Source: Silene latifolia (lineage: Eukaryota; Streptophyta; Magnoliopsida; Caryophyllales; Caryophyllaceae). From it: DNA of 64,000 nucleotides. The notes under the pieces are model-generated. The model was not told the DNA's origin. It did no database searches and saw nothing but the letters and a program-made list of their open reading frames with translations. The DNA is taken from contig NC_133530.1 in the NCBI RefSeq assembly GCF_048544455.1, positions 19,583,748 to 19,647,747 of the forward strand, given 5' to 3'. Shown in pieces: positions 1 to 10,627 of the stretch. The stretch's first letter is position 1, and each line of letters starts with the position of its first letter. The position numbers and the translations under genes were made by a program.

Positions 1-1140
1 TTACATGGCAAAAGCAATTTATAATCTACACTTCCAAAAATAATCATAACTATAGTAATAAAGGTGTGATGTTAATAGACAATGTTAAAATATACGAAAT
101 ATGGTAACTCATCTTTTGTATGTTTATAAACCGGCCCCCCTTACTATTTGGTCCGAGCTTCGTCCCTGATTTCAAGCATCCTCCTTAATCCACATCATCC
201 ATACATGTTTTTATTTTTATTTTTTTTAAGTAAAGGTGGGGCCCATAGAAAAAAATCTGGAATTAATTGCTGAAAAACCACTGTTTAAATTTTAGACGTA
301 AATGTTTACAATTATATTTTCTACACGTAAATATTAGTGAATAATAATGAAAAATAAATAATTTAAACATAAATAATTCAACCCAAAATTTTACTAATAA
401 ATTTCACCAATTGTTAAAAATTTAGTCCAAATTTTAATAAAATAATAAATTAAAATAACAATTATACGAAAAAATACATTAACTGATAACAATCAATATT
501 GTTATAAAAATACTAAATTTAAGTTTAAATTAACCGTAAATGGAGTAAGAAATTAAAGAATAACATACTAGAATTTCCTTTTTAAAAAATAAAAAAATAA
601 GTTATTATCTCATAAATATATTCAGTCAGATATTATTTTTCTATATGACATGCATATTGTTTTATATACATTGCATTTAATATACTTTATATAATGTTTT
701 AACATTGCAGTTTTGCAGTGTTTTAACTATTATCATTATAAGAGAAATAAAGTATAAACTATTCATGTATTTTGGTTAATATTTTTAAAATTTTACGTAA
801 TTATTAACGACAATGTTCTTAAAAATATACTCGTGCAATTTTGCACGGGTTGAAAACTAGTAAAACTAATAATAGAGATAGTGACCTACATGAACATTGT
901 TCATGTTTAAGAGTCCGTAAATTGTTGAGTAGTTACGTAGCCAAAAATTAAAATTTGACCAGCATAACTCAAAACTTTAAACTAACATAATTCAAAATTC
1001 TCATAATTTGTCAGAATGAGAGCTCTTGCTAACCCTCTTACTCCACCGACAAAGACAGAGGTCATCTTTTATTATCGTTTTACTTCAAGATTATTTACCC
1101 TTATTTATGATAAATTATAAATATAACCCAAATAAATTAC
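1..1140 (-). other. Intron 1 of PG-C, transposon-filled; no exons seen
   Basis: This AT-rich stretch lies downstream, on the minus strand, of the exon 1 donor at 1140-1139. None of the polygalacturonase motifs of exons 2-4 can be found here. It contains the Helitron end at 820-860. In PG-A and PG-B intron 1 is only about 300 and 720 bases, so PG-C either has an enlarged intron running out of the window or has lost its downstream exons. Confidence 0.55.
820..860 (+). mobile_element. Helitron 3' terminus
   Basis: A short GC-containing hairpin (arms CGTGCAA at 832-838 and TTGCACG at 841-847) is followed about 10 bases later by CTAG at 857-860 and then T. This is the usual 3' end of plant Helitrons, which insert between A and T. 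The body would lie to the left. I see no TC-type 5' end in bases 1-820, so the element probably starts outside the window. It lies inside what would be intron 1 of PG-C. Confidence 0.6.
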
Positions 1141-1272
1141 CTGACTAATATCGACATTTCCACCCTCGACCGCACCATAATCTTTCAAATTGAAGACCTT
1201 AATGTCACTTTGTCCTAAGGAGAAGCTAAGATCAAATAAGATTAGTAGAACAACAAACTTTGTGACACTCAT
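1141..1272 (-). CDS. Exopolygalacturonase PG-C, exon 1 only (partial)
   Basis: Exon 1 of a GH28 polygalacturonase. The 44 codons start at the ATG at 1272, aligned with the starts of PG-A and PG-B (MSVTKF versus MTLTKL and MSATKF); an upstream in-frame ATG at 1287 is less likely. The product begins with a hydrophobic signal peptide and continues into the family's mature N-terminus, FNLKDYGAVEGGNVDISQ. The donor CAG|GTAATT falls at the same codon as in PG-A. A TATA-like stretch lies at 1372-1379, about 100 bases upstream, as in the paralogues, so the promoter and exon look sound. The catalytic exons are not in the window. Whether this is the 5' end of a working gene or an orphan exon cannot be decided here. 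Confidence 0.8.
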
Positions 1273-1371
1273 TATTTTTAAAATCATTGTTTTTCCTCTT
1301 ACAAAAATTGTGTATTTATGATGAAATTAAAATACAACTCTAGATGTAATTAATGTTGAAATCAAATCATA

Positions 1372-1379
1372 CATATATA
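1372..1379 (-). promoter_or_regulatory. Putative TATA box of PG-C
   Basis: TATATATG on the minus strand, about 100 bases 5' of the PG-C ATG. The distance matches the TATA-like stretches of PG-A and PG-B, which supports a shared core promoter. Confidence 0.4.
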
Positions 1380-1989
1380 GAATTAAACTGCCATATTACA
1401 TATCTGCAATTTGTATGATCATATTATTCCGATAAATGGCGTATATTAAATGAACTATATTATTGTGTTATAATAATACCTATTTTATCAAATTTTTACT
1501 ATGAATATGGGCATCTTTGTTTAAAATGTGCGTGAATTGAGAGCAAAGTTACTATATTAAGTTGCTTAGATTAGTGAAACGCAAATTCGCGAGGTGATCA
1601 TGATAAATAAGTAAAATAACTATTAAGATTACGAAAGTACACTGTAAAAAGAAATAAAACATGAATAAAAAAATCCTCAATTTAGTTTGTTGATTCATTA
1701 TCATTTCAATGTTTCAAGTGATCGAATATCGACTTGGTTAACCTTTATACAAATATGTACAAACGATGTCAAAATAAACGAAATAAAATTAAACTTTAAC
1801 CAAAGGAAAGGAAACCATCGCTTTTTAAAGCCCACAAATAGTCCATACAATCTCTTCTAAAAAATTCCATAAATATAGTAGAGGTAAACTCACGAGCTAA
1901 CCAATAAAGCTGAGCAAAAATATATGATATGACTTTGTTATATGTATATGATATTGTATACTGTTTAAATTAGACGAATTTTGTAAAAT

Positions 1990-2074
1990 CATGTAAATGG
2001 GCCTGGGCCTTACCCGAATGGAGGAGAGACGGACCACTTAACAACACAAGGGAGGTTCCATCCTAAAACCAATC
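1990..2074. repeat. Left half of the older repeat into which the MULE inserted
   Basis: If the MULE is removed, this stretch reads directly into 10704 onward through the motif AAAACCAATTGGCAATAGG. That motif resembles terminal repeats of old plant retroelements. It is a short fossil fragment, and its family is not certain. The last nine bases (2066-2074) form the left target-site duplication. Confidence 0.35.
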
Positions 2075-2150
2075 CTGGCTGCTAAAGGTCGTCGACAAAT
2101 TACTAAATATCGTCGACAATTTTAATGAACTTCCAATTTTGCCCCTCCCT
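2075..2150 (+). repeat. MULE terminal inverted repeat, left
   Basis: Outer end of the MULE, matched in reverse at 10628-10703. The shared core is two CGTCGACA units separated by TACTAAATA, then AATT and a TTTGCCC motif. The two termini agree best over roughly the first 75 bases; the outermost 10 bases agree less well. Confidence 0.75.
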
Positions 2151-2509
2151 CACACTCCCCCTTATATTTTCCTTTTTATTCAATAACAACCTTTAAAATT
2201 CGAAATTTTGAAGGAAAAAAAAAACCGACTCAAATTTCAACAAAAAAACGTATCGACCGCATAATTTCCGTCACGAATTCAAGCATTCAACAAGGTATGT
2301 GATTAGTATTCAAAATTTTTTGTAGTATTTTGTTAATGTTGTAAATTTGTGACGGAATTAGGATAGATGCCAAATTAGTGACGGAATTAGGATAGTTGCT
2401 ATGATCTCAATCGGATTTAGTCGTTATCGTATGTGATTACTATCAAACGCAATTATCGTATCAATTAATCGAGAAAAAAAAAAAAAAAAAAAGGGAAAAC
2501 GCAGCAATC

Positions 2510-2645
2510 TGGGCCGGGACGAGGGAGTTCTTCGTCCAACACCAGGCCCAGACGAAGAACCCTCACGTCTGTTATGGGCTATGGACGAAGGATTCTCTCG
2601 TCCGTGATGGGCTTTGGACGAAGAAATCCTTCGTCTGGCCCAGTT
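2510..2645 (+). repeat. Subterminal palindrome array of the MULE, left
   Basis: GC-richer block in AT-rich DNA with repeated short palindromes built on GGACGAAG/CTTCGTCC separated by GGCCCA-type spacers. The same block is present in inverted orientation at 10098-10270. Both are bounded by long homopolymer T or A runs. It may hold transposase-binding sites. Confidence 0.6.
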
Positions 2646-2650
2646 TACAC

Positions 2651-2692
<42 letters not shown>

Positions 2693-3167
2693 TTTTATAA
2701 TTTCTCGATACTTTTTTTTTTTTTTTTTTAATAAATTTTTTTCCGTCTTATTTTGTTATCGTTATAAAGTAATAAATTATTAATAATAATTATCGTCCGT
2801 GCCGAAGTCGTTGTAAATATATATTATTTCCGTCTCGTTTTGTCGACGTGAAATATTAATTAATTATTACTAATAAACACCTTATGGGGATATTTTTTTT
2901 TTATTATTTTTTAATTAACTTAAACTTATATTTATAAATATAAATATAATTATTACTAATAAACTTATATTATTTCCGTCTTTGTTTTATTAATTTAAGT
3001 AATCAAGTTGTTGTAAAATAATTTTTGTTGCGTCTCGTTTAGTTTACGTAAAATATTAATTAATTATTATTAATAAACCCCGTTCCGGGTTATTTTGTTT
3101 TTTTTTTTAAATTTTTAATTTACTTAAACTTATATTTATAAATTGTTTGTTTTATTTTTTGGAATAG

Positions 3168-5111
3168 ATGGTAGGTGGAGAAATGACCGTCAAGTTCGAG
3201 CTCGAAAGGGGCTCCGGTTCGAGTCCGAGGTTGGAGATGGTAGTACCGATTCGTGGGACCGATGAGCGGTTGGAGGAAGAGCTGGTTCGGTCAGGTGATG
3301 TGATAGGTGAGGAGGGGTCGGGTTATGAGCGAGTGCGTAGGGTGCCACGTAGACGGAATGAGGAGGGCCGTTTCCTGCGGAGGTCGGATGGTAGTTCTAG
3401 TAGTGTGGTGGCTCCGAAGAAGAAGTCGGGTAAGGATGTCTCTTGGTTGATCGATCATCGTGTTCTGGTGGTCTGACTTTCCCCACGTGATTCCTAGCCG
3501 GGGCCACATTGAACACCATATGGTCGACTCCTAATGAGGTCGGTCGACCGGTTTGACGGGTTACCACCGGTTTGGTAAGACGAGGTTGTTGAGTTGTTGG
3601 CAACTCCCTCCGGCCGTTAAGACTATTTATATGTGTACCGGTCTTTCTCACCTATTAGATTCCATGACCGAGTATTATAACATGCCCCTTATTTCTGCCT
3701 TTGTTGAGAGATGGCAACCCGACACCAACAGTTTTCACATGCCTTTTGGGGAGATGTCCATACTCCTTCACGATGTTGCGTAGATCTTAGGCGTTCGGGT
3801 TCTTTGTGTAATGTTGTAAGGTGGAGAGTAATGACGGGACGTTGGCGGATCCCCTTATGTATGTATGTGGCTTCTTTGGGATTTCATCGGAGCGAGTTGA
3901 GGTTGCCGTTAAACTCTACTAAGAAGGTCCCTATTTACAAGAGTGGGGGTATATTGGTAGATGCAGTTTGTGAAACGGCGAGAGCTAATTGTGATGTTGT
4001 TTTTGCTCGGGGTTTTTGGTCTGTGGTGTTGGGGTCGACACTTTTTGTCGACAAATCAGGTGATAGGTTACGTCCTCAGTTGTTTCCTTTAGTGTATGAT
4101 ATCGATGGTGTACACCGAAGACGCTTGGGGAGCGGTGTACTTGCCTTCATGTACCGACAGTTGGGGTGGCTTCACGTCTTTGGTGTGAAGACTATTGGTG
4201 GTTGCTTGACCTTGTTGCAATCGTGGATCTATGAGTATTTTCCTATGTTCGGACCCGGTCCACCTTCGGCAATTGACCCTACTCAGCCTCGGTCGTGTTC
4301 TTGGAGATCCGTTGGTCCTTTCGCTCAAAATGCGGAGAAATTGTTGGAGTATCGGAGGTTGTTAGATGGGCTTACTTGTGCTTCCATTAGGTGGGATCCG
4401 TACGGGCGCGTCGGGAGGATTATCATCCTCGTACTTTGTATACCGGTTGTATTCGTTTCATGGACATAGCGAGCCGTACCCGGCTGATCGGTGTTACGAC
4501 GGTTTGGGTATGTGCAGATCATACCCAATCCCATTATGAGATTTGACACGCGTCGTCACGCCGGGTTTGGTACGAGGTTAGTGTTGGGGTTGGGAGACCG
4601 ATCATCTTTGGGATTCTTTGGCAGGATCACGTGGTTCGGCTTTCTCGTAAATCGAGACCAGTTAGCTTCCCAGGTGAGACGGAGCGGAGTGAGTATGAGG
4701 CTTGGTTTAATGGGAATTCTCACCCGTTCATCATTGATCCCGACCACCATGATGCCCCGCGCCACGGGATGATTTTGATATTCTATTTGAGGTAATAATA
4801 TTACTTACAGTTGTTGTAATAATTGTTTAACTTTCTTACTGTTCCTCGATAATGTTTATAATGTTTTAGTTGTTATTGTCAATTTGCAGACTGCACGTGC
4901 TTTAGTGTTTCAGTTTGCCGAGGCCAAAAGAATTGCCGATGATAAGAAACAGCTGGCCTTCTTCCGCAAGATGATGAAGAACATCGACCCATTGATTGCG
5001 AGGGCTGAGGATATCATACGTGAGCGAGGACCTCGTCAAACACCCGGTGATCTTGTTCAGCGTAGAGCAGATGGTGTTTATACTGATAGCGAGGAAGAGG
5101 ATAATCAGTAG
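3168..5111 (+). pseudogene. Plant mobile domain (PMD, MAIN-like) gene, degenerate
   Basis: PMD proteins occur as host MAIN/MAIL1 factors and as passengers of plant transposons. The signature here is the stretch around 3690-3780, reading ISAFVERWQPDTNSF then HMPFGEMSILLHDVA, followed directly by a stop where family members continue ILGLRV. Later PMD blocks appear in shifted frames: LGSTLFVDKSGDRLRPQLFP and YRQLGWL at about 4025-4165, YVQIIPNP at about 4508, and a block ending near 4775 (AWFNGNSHPFIIDPDHHDAP). A donor at 4791/4792 and an acceptor at 4888-4889 lead to a second exon, 4890-5111, with a charged helical tail ending SEEEDNQ. The start at 3168 follows an AG acceptor-like site. At least two frame changes and an internal stop make it non-coding now. 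It lies inside the MULE, opposite in strand to the transposase. Confidence 0.72.
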
Positions 5112-5303
5112 TGGGAGACTAATTTGTGTTTGTTTTCATTTATTTTGTACGTTTTTGAAGACATTATTTATGTTGGATGATTATGGTAGTTTACTATTAT
5201 TTCAAAAAAATTGACGGTTTTAAATTCTGAAATTTCTTAAATTTCTTAAATTTCTTGAATACATAGCAACTGATGCAAATTCATATATTTCTGAAAATAG
5301 TAA

Positions 5304-5681
5304 CTACTTCATGACAATGGCCAACATAATGAAAACAAACAAATACAAGATACGCTTGAAATAAAACTTCATCATCCTTGTCATTTCCGAAATCTCCTTT
5401 TTTATACCTATCACTTGCTCTTTCATGACATTTCCACTTGATGCATCATCACCTTCATCTTGACATGCTATATTCAACTTTTTTGTTATTGTTAAATGAT
5501 CTTCAGTCAACCACGACACAAAACGATTGCAAGGTACGCACTTAAAAAAAGCTTTCTTCGGATTAGTAGCTGTCCCGGAAATCAAAATGATAGCGTTTCT
5601 TTGACAACGGTTGCAAATTTGATTCTTAAAATCAAGGCCTTCAATTGGTCGGGTTCCCCACATTGAGGATGATGTTGACAT
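5304..5681 (-). CDS. Small GRF-type zinc-finger protein with C-terminal membrane segment
   Basis: An open frame of 125 residues from the ATG at 5681 (MSTSSSMWGTRPIEG). The same frame is open for about 25 more codons upstream but without an ATG. Near residues 23-55 it has the GRF zinc-finger pattern: CNRCQ, then KAFFKCVPCNRFVSW, with spaced Cys pairs and the aromatic end. A coiled region follows (IKKEISEMTRMM), then a hydrophobic C-terminal segment (YLFVFIMLAIVM) able to span a membrane. GRF fingers bind single-stranded DNA or RNA in other proteins; small plant GRF-plus-TM proteins have no settled role. It sits inside the MULE, 3' to 3' with the PMD relic, and appears to be the only undamaged frame of the element. 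An upstream tandem repeat at 5799-6050 occupies its 5' region. Confidence 0.62.
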   Translation of the reverse strand: MSTSSSMWGTRPIEGLDFKNQICNRCQRNAIILISGTATNPKKAFFKCVPCNRFVSWLTEDHLTITKKLNIACQDEGDDASSGNVMKEQVIGIKKEISEMTRMMKFYFKRILYLFVFIMLAIVMK

Positions 5682-5798
5682 AAGTAAAGATTTGAAGAAG
5701 CAAATGGAAGATGATGAAGATGATTGGAAAATAGAAAAGGTTGAAGATGAGTGCAAAATTACAACATTATGTAGATGTTTATATAGGGAAAAATGTGA

Positions 5799-6050
5799 CC
5801 GTTATAATTCAAAAATAGCCGTTATAATTCAAAATAACCGTTACAATTAAAAAACAGCCGTTATAATTCGAATTTTATCGTTATAATTCAAAAATAGCCG
5901 TTATAATTCAAATTTTACCGTTATAATTCAAAAATTACCGTTATAATTCAAAAATAGCCGTTATAATTCAAATTTTATCGTTATAATTCAAAAATTACCG
6001 TTATAATTCAAAAATAGCCGTTGTAATTCAAAAATAACCGTTACAATTAA
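5799..6050. repeat. Tandem array of a ~20-bp unit
   Basis: About 12 copies of a unit close to CCGTTATAATTCAAAAATAG, with variants TTTTACCG and AAAATAACCG. It lies just upstream of the GRF gene within the MULE. It is a minisatellite; unit length and sequence vary little, which suggests recent expansion. Confidence 0.85.
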
Positions 6051-6099
6051 TAGGTTATAAATAGGCCATTCTATGTCAATTTCAATCACAACATCCAAA

Positions 6100-6640
6100 T
6101 CATCTTCACTCACTACAATACTAATTATTCACTCACAACATCCAATCCTAAAATGGTTCTCACAAATCTTTGAAAAAATCGAGTTTATCAAATAAGAATC
6201 GATTTAATTGTTCAAAATTTACCAATTCTAATTGAGCGTCTTGAATCAGTGGTTCCTAGTGACACTTTGTATGGCACCGCTTGAAGAGCCTCCAATTGGT
6301 ACCCTTTGTATAATTTTACAAGGAAACCTGGATCATGTTCTAACTCCAGTGAGTTAGAGATGAGGTTGTTTACGATGAAGTACTAAACGAGAAGATGTGG
6401 GAGTTTCGTAGGTTAAAAAGTGATATCTTTACATATTTTGAGCGCATTCTCACCGTGATTGATTACCCAAGACTATCAGGACTTATGTCTTTGGTAGAGT
6501 CTAGGGCAAGGAATTCTTTATCTCTACTTGAATGATTTATTGACTGAATATATGTCTACCCAACCTGAAGAAATTGAGATTCAAGATCATGAAGAAGATG
6601 AGGAATCGTCATCTTCATCATCGGAAGATAATTAAGTTAT
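6100..6640 (+). other. MULE interior, possible decayed coding remnant
   Basis: Between the minisatellite and the telomere-like array. A short acidic frame near 6553-6636 reads MSTQPEEIEIQDHEEDEESS before a stop, and upstream bases have coding-like composition in broken frames. I cannot assign a family. Confidence 0.25.
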
Positions 6641-6650
6641 GTTTTAAGTT

Positions 6651-6776
6651 GGGGTTTAGGGTTTAGGGGTTTGGGGTTTGGGGTTTAGGGTTTAGGGTTT
6701 GGGGTTTGGGGTTTAGGGTTTAGGGTTTGGGGTTTGGGGTTTAGGGTTTGGGGTTTAGGGTTTGGGGTTTGGGGTT
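6651..6776 (+). repeat. Interstitial telomere-like repeats (TTTAGGG / TTTGGGG)
   Basis: An uninterrupted run of about 18 seven-base units alternating TTTAGGG, the plant telomere repeat, with TTTGGGG. It lies inside the MULE between the OTU region and the small acidic frame. It is not at a chromosome end. Confidence 0.9.
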
Positions 6777-6978
6777 CAATTATGTTTTAAGGAATGTTTT
6801 TATTTAAATATGTCAAATTATGTTTTAAGGATTGTTTTAATTAAATTACGTTTTAAGTCAATTAATCGGATGCAGAGGATAGTAAACTACAATAATCGGA
6901 AAATTAAATAAATAAAAAATATAAGGTACAATATTCAGATATATAAAATAGAAGGTACAATAATCGGACAAATAAAAG

Positions 6979-9900
6979 CTAAGATGAACTCGCAAATTCG
7001 CGCCACATACGAAACTGATGTCGATACAGGCTATTATAATGATCTACGCTTGCATCATGTACCCAACAAGGGGCTAATGGAGGCATAGGTGACAAGGGGC
7101 GTACCCGGAGCCGCAAATAGTGGTTTCCCGCATGTAATACCCATAAGACACCATATGGGGTACGTACTCCGGGGGGGGCTCGTAAAGGCAAATAAGTAAA
7201 ACAACCATTCCAATGCCGCTGACCTTCTCGATCGTCAAATGAAGAAATACAACATATCACCCAATTGTACATCGTAGCATAACCATATAGATCGAAACCG
7301 TCCATCCAATTACCCGAGCCACACGGTGTCTGATCCATAAATGTAATTCTAGCTACCTCCGTATCAAATCTCCCTGGGCCATAGATATGATCACGGTAAT
7401 CGGGACTACGAATTTCCCTAAGTAAATCTGTTCTAGCCATCGTGAAATGAGATTGGTCACCCCGAACAGCATGTGAGATAACTCGAAAACCACAATGACC
7501 GTCTCCGTAAGGATTAAACCATGCTTCTACATACTCGTGAAAAAATGAAGGCAGGAAGTCACGATAAGAAAAATACCTCAAATCACCAATGGTGTAGTCG
7601 ACCTCAAGAGGTGCGCAATACGTTGTGCCGAAACTCCTCGTAGTCGTGGTAGCAGTGGTAGACGGTGTACCGGGGCCCGTTTGAGTGGACCGGGGGTTCT
7701 ATACGGAGTAAAACGAACCGACGGAGTAGAACGGGGAGTACTAGACGGAGTAACAGGAATCGTCGGAGTAGAACGGGGGGTACTAGACGGAGTACGTTGG
7801 GAAGACGGAGTACCTACTCGAACACGAACCCGTGCATGCTCAACGGCGGACGGATCTCTACGAGTTCCCCTACTCGGACGTCCTCTAGGGTTCTCGTTGA
7901 CCCGAGGCTCGTTTACATCCTCCTGATCCGGATGTATCTGAGAGTAAAGGGCATCGAACATGGATGATCTCATACTCGGATCCGCATTCGAATTTCATCG
8001 AATAACTCCTCCAACCGATCATCATCACAAGTCGGCATTGCCTCCGAACCATCGTACTCCAACTTCCTCCAAAATGCATGTAACACATCAACAGGGACCG
8101 AGATCCGTTTCTAGAAATGCGGTGAAGTGAACAAGCACATAACAAACCAAGTGTAGTAGCCTTTACACAACCGCAATCGATCGTCAAGGCATCTTCCGTC
8201 ATCTTGGCACCTCTTTCGAATTCTTTACGCAATTCAATGATGGCATTCTTTGATATTTTGCAAGAAAGTCTGGAAAATAATCGTTGAATCCCCGTCAACC
8301 GCCTCGATCTAGATAACTCCAACGAGTGTCGGATCTCAACATGTTGCGTTTCCATCAAAGAATGAAACCGACTCCAGATGCTATCAATCGCCGGTTTCGC
8401 GCTATTCGACCATCTCTTCAAATTCGCATGAGCCGACTCAACCGGGATGTAGAAGTATTGCCAAAATGAGTTATGTTGTTCGTTCTATACTTGGCCCATT
8501 TTTCCAAGTGCGGGAACCATTGCCTCTCAATATAAGCCGCCACTCCCGCCCATTCCCTTGCCAATTTGCCCCACGCAACATTAAACTTATCTTCGGTCTC
8601 CGCCTCGACAACCGCAGTAAACAAGTAAAAAGTTACATGCTTAGCCCAATTATCTTGACCCGTGATATCAAGTGCTTTCGTCTCCACGTTAGAATATATA
8701 TGCCAAAGACATAGCAAGTGAGACGAATCCGGAAAAACAATAGGAATCGCGTTCAACAAACCTTTCTCGCAATCGGTAACAATAGCATTAGGTTGAACGG
8801 CATCATTGAGCAGGGCCTTCAGTTTCCGTAGGACCCACAGATATTTCTCCTCCGACTCATGCGTCACAAGAGCATACGCGATAACAAAGCTCTTCCCAAC
8901 GGGTGTGACTCCAACCATCTCAACAAGCGGAAGACGGTAGTCATTTGTCTTGTACGTGGAATCGATCTGTACCACATAATAGTATGATCGAAACATCTTA
9001 ACCGCTTCTGGATGAGCCATGAACACGTGGGTTAGCTCATCGGTCTCTTGATCAGTGACCCAATAATGAACGTACTTATGCTGAACCGCAAGTGCTAACA
9101 TCTGTTGTGCCGGGTTTCTCCCATCTCTTTCCTCGACCCTTACTTTCTGAGAACGGTTGTAGATTTGTCGCCGATTAGGTCTTGACTTTTCCGGATTCCG
9201 CTGATGTAAACCCGCACTAATAATTGCCGGTCTAACGTGAGCTCTAACTTGGGCATCGATAAAAGCCAACTCCTCGTCATCAAACTTTGCAAAGTATCAT
9301 CGCCAAATCACAAGACAACGTTAAACCATGATTATGAAACCCGGATCTCATCACAAGCTGCCACTTATTCTCTTCTAATTCAACAACTTTCATTGAAAAT
9401 TTGCAATTGCACCACGCGGTAGCGGTGTTACCCCTCATTAAAGAATCGGCATCCTTATTTACGGGACCTTTTCCACCCATCCGACAAACAAAATAACGTT
9501 GTCTCAAATTCGTGTTACGACCAACTTTCTTGTTGCTTGATTTTTTTATACCAAACCCGAGTCGGAGCCCGATCTCATATGCCCAATTAAACGCTTCATT
9601 ACTAGACGCAAAAAATCTGGTTGGCGTAAAATGATCTGAGTAATCAACACCGTCTCCATCGTTAATCACCTGCGCACGCATTTCAACAAGTTAGTTATTA
9701 ATTCAATTATTTGCTACGGGACTAGTCGAAGTAAATATAAAATAATATAAAATTAATACAAACACGGTAATAAGTTATTTTTTACAAAACGAGTCGGAAA
9801 TGTTAAAGATAAAAATTTCATATAAAGACGGTAATTAATTAATTCAATTGTTTTATAATACAAATACGGCATTTAATTATTTTGTACACAACGAGTCGGA

Positions 9901-10483
9901 AATAACGGAAATTAATTATAATTATTTGAATTGTCGGAAACTATAAAAAATAAAAAAATTTAATACATATACGGAAATTAATTATTTTATACAAAACGAG
10001 TCGGAAACAAAAAAAAAAAAAACAAAGAAAAAAAAAAAAAAATAGTAACGAGAAACTCTAAAACAAAAAAAAAAAAAAAAAAAAAAAAAAAACAAGATTG
10101 GGCCAGACGAAGGAAACCTTCGTCCAACACCAAGCCCAGACGAAGGATTCCTTCGTCCAAGCCCAACATCAGACGAGGGATTCCATCGTCCAAGCCCAAC
10201 AATGGACGAGCTTGTTCTTCGTCTGGACTGGGCCTGGGACGAAGAACCCCCACGTCCCAGCCCAGTTCCGTGAAATTTCTTTTTTTTTTTTTTTTTTTTT
10301 TCAATTGCTTTTTCATATAAATCCGTCACAAATTCTATCATAATTCCGTCTACATTCATGGCATCTATCCTAATTCGGGATTCAAACGATAATAAAACAT
10401 AAATTTTTAACAAAACTAAATCGTAAACTAACCTCGTTACTATCTTCATTGTTGAAATCGTTGTTAAAATCGTTCCCGTTCAT
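6979..10483 (-). pseudogene. MULE transposase: FAR1 domain, MULE DDE, SWIM finger, OTU protease (frameshifted)
   Basis: Exon 1 is 10433-10483 (MNGNDFNNDFNNEDSNE, donor GAG|GTTAGT). The acceptor at 9671-9670 opens a 2.7-kb exon from 9669. In order: a FAR1/WRKY-GCM1 zinc finger (FFASSNEAFNWAYEIG to GFHNHG, 9669-9320); a MULE domain with IDSTYKTN, the second Asp in VTDCEKGL and the CLWHI motif (9260-8460); a SWIM finger CGCVKATTLGLLCACSLH (about 8190-8135); an RGRPSRGTRRDPS linker (7920-7850); and an OTU cysteine protease with the Cys box NPYGDGHCGFRV and the His region GNHYLRL (7540-7100). Frame changes are visible near 9285, 8444 (one base short in the RVESAHANLKRW motif), about 8110 and about 7640, with a stop at the end of the ISVPVDVLHAFWRKL stretch. 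The product would be about 910 residues. The OTU frame has no ATG of its own, so it was a C-terminal domain, not a separate gene. Confidence 0.85.
10098..10270 (-). repeat. Subterminal palindrome array of the MULE, right
   Basis: Inverted counterpart of 2510-2645. It holds four or more copies of palindromes such as GACGAAGGATTCCTTCGTC separated by CCAAGCCCA spacers and is flanked by poly-A and poly-T runs. It lies in the transposase intron between the two coding exons. Confidence 0.6.
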
Positions 10484-10627
10484 GTTGTTAATTACAAAAC
10501 CCGACTTTTTTTTTTTTGGTTTGAAATATTTTAGTGAGACGGTGACTTGTGTTTTAGTGAGACGGTAATTTCATTTCTGTTTTGAGACGGAAATTGCATT
10601 TTGGTGAGACCAATATGGAGTCATGAT

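Noticed and set aside
2574-2783. Plus-strand open frame ending in poly-Phe
   Set aside because: It is created by the poly-T tract and palindrome array at the MULE's left end; no family features.
3291-4549. Minus-strand frames opposite the PMD relic
   Set aside because: Shadows of the plus-strand PMD sequence, no recognisable domain.
5799-6050. CRISPR-like array
   Set aside because: Units are contiguous with no unique spacers, and the genome is a plant; simple minisatellite.
7665-7967. Arg/Ser/Thr-rich plus-strand frames
   Set aside because: Antisense of the low-complexity linker between the SWIM finger and OTU domain.
9982-10449. Open frames with poly-Lys and poly-Phe on the minus strand
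   Set aside because: They read through homopolymer runs in the transposase intron; the real coding exon here is 10433-10483 in another frame.
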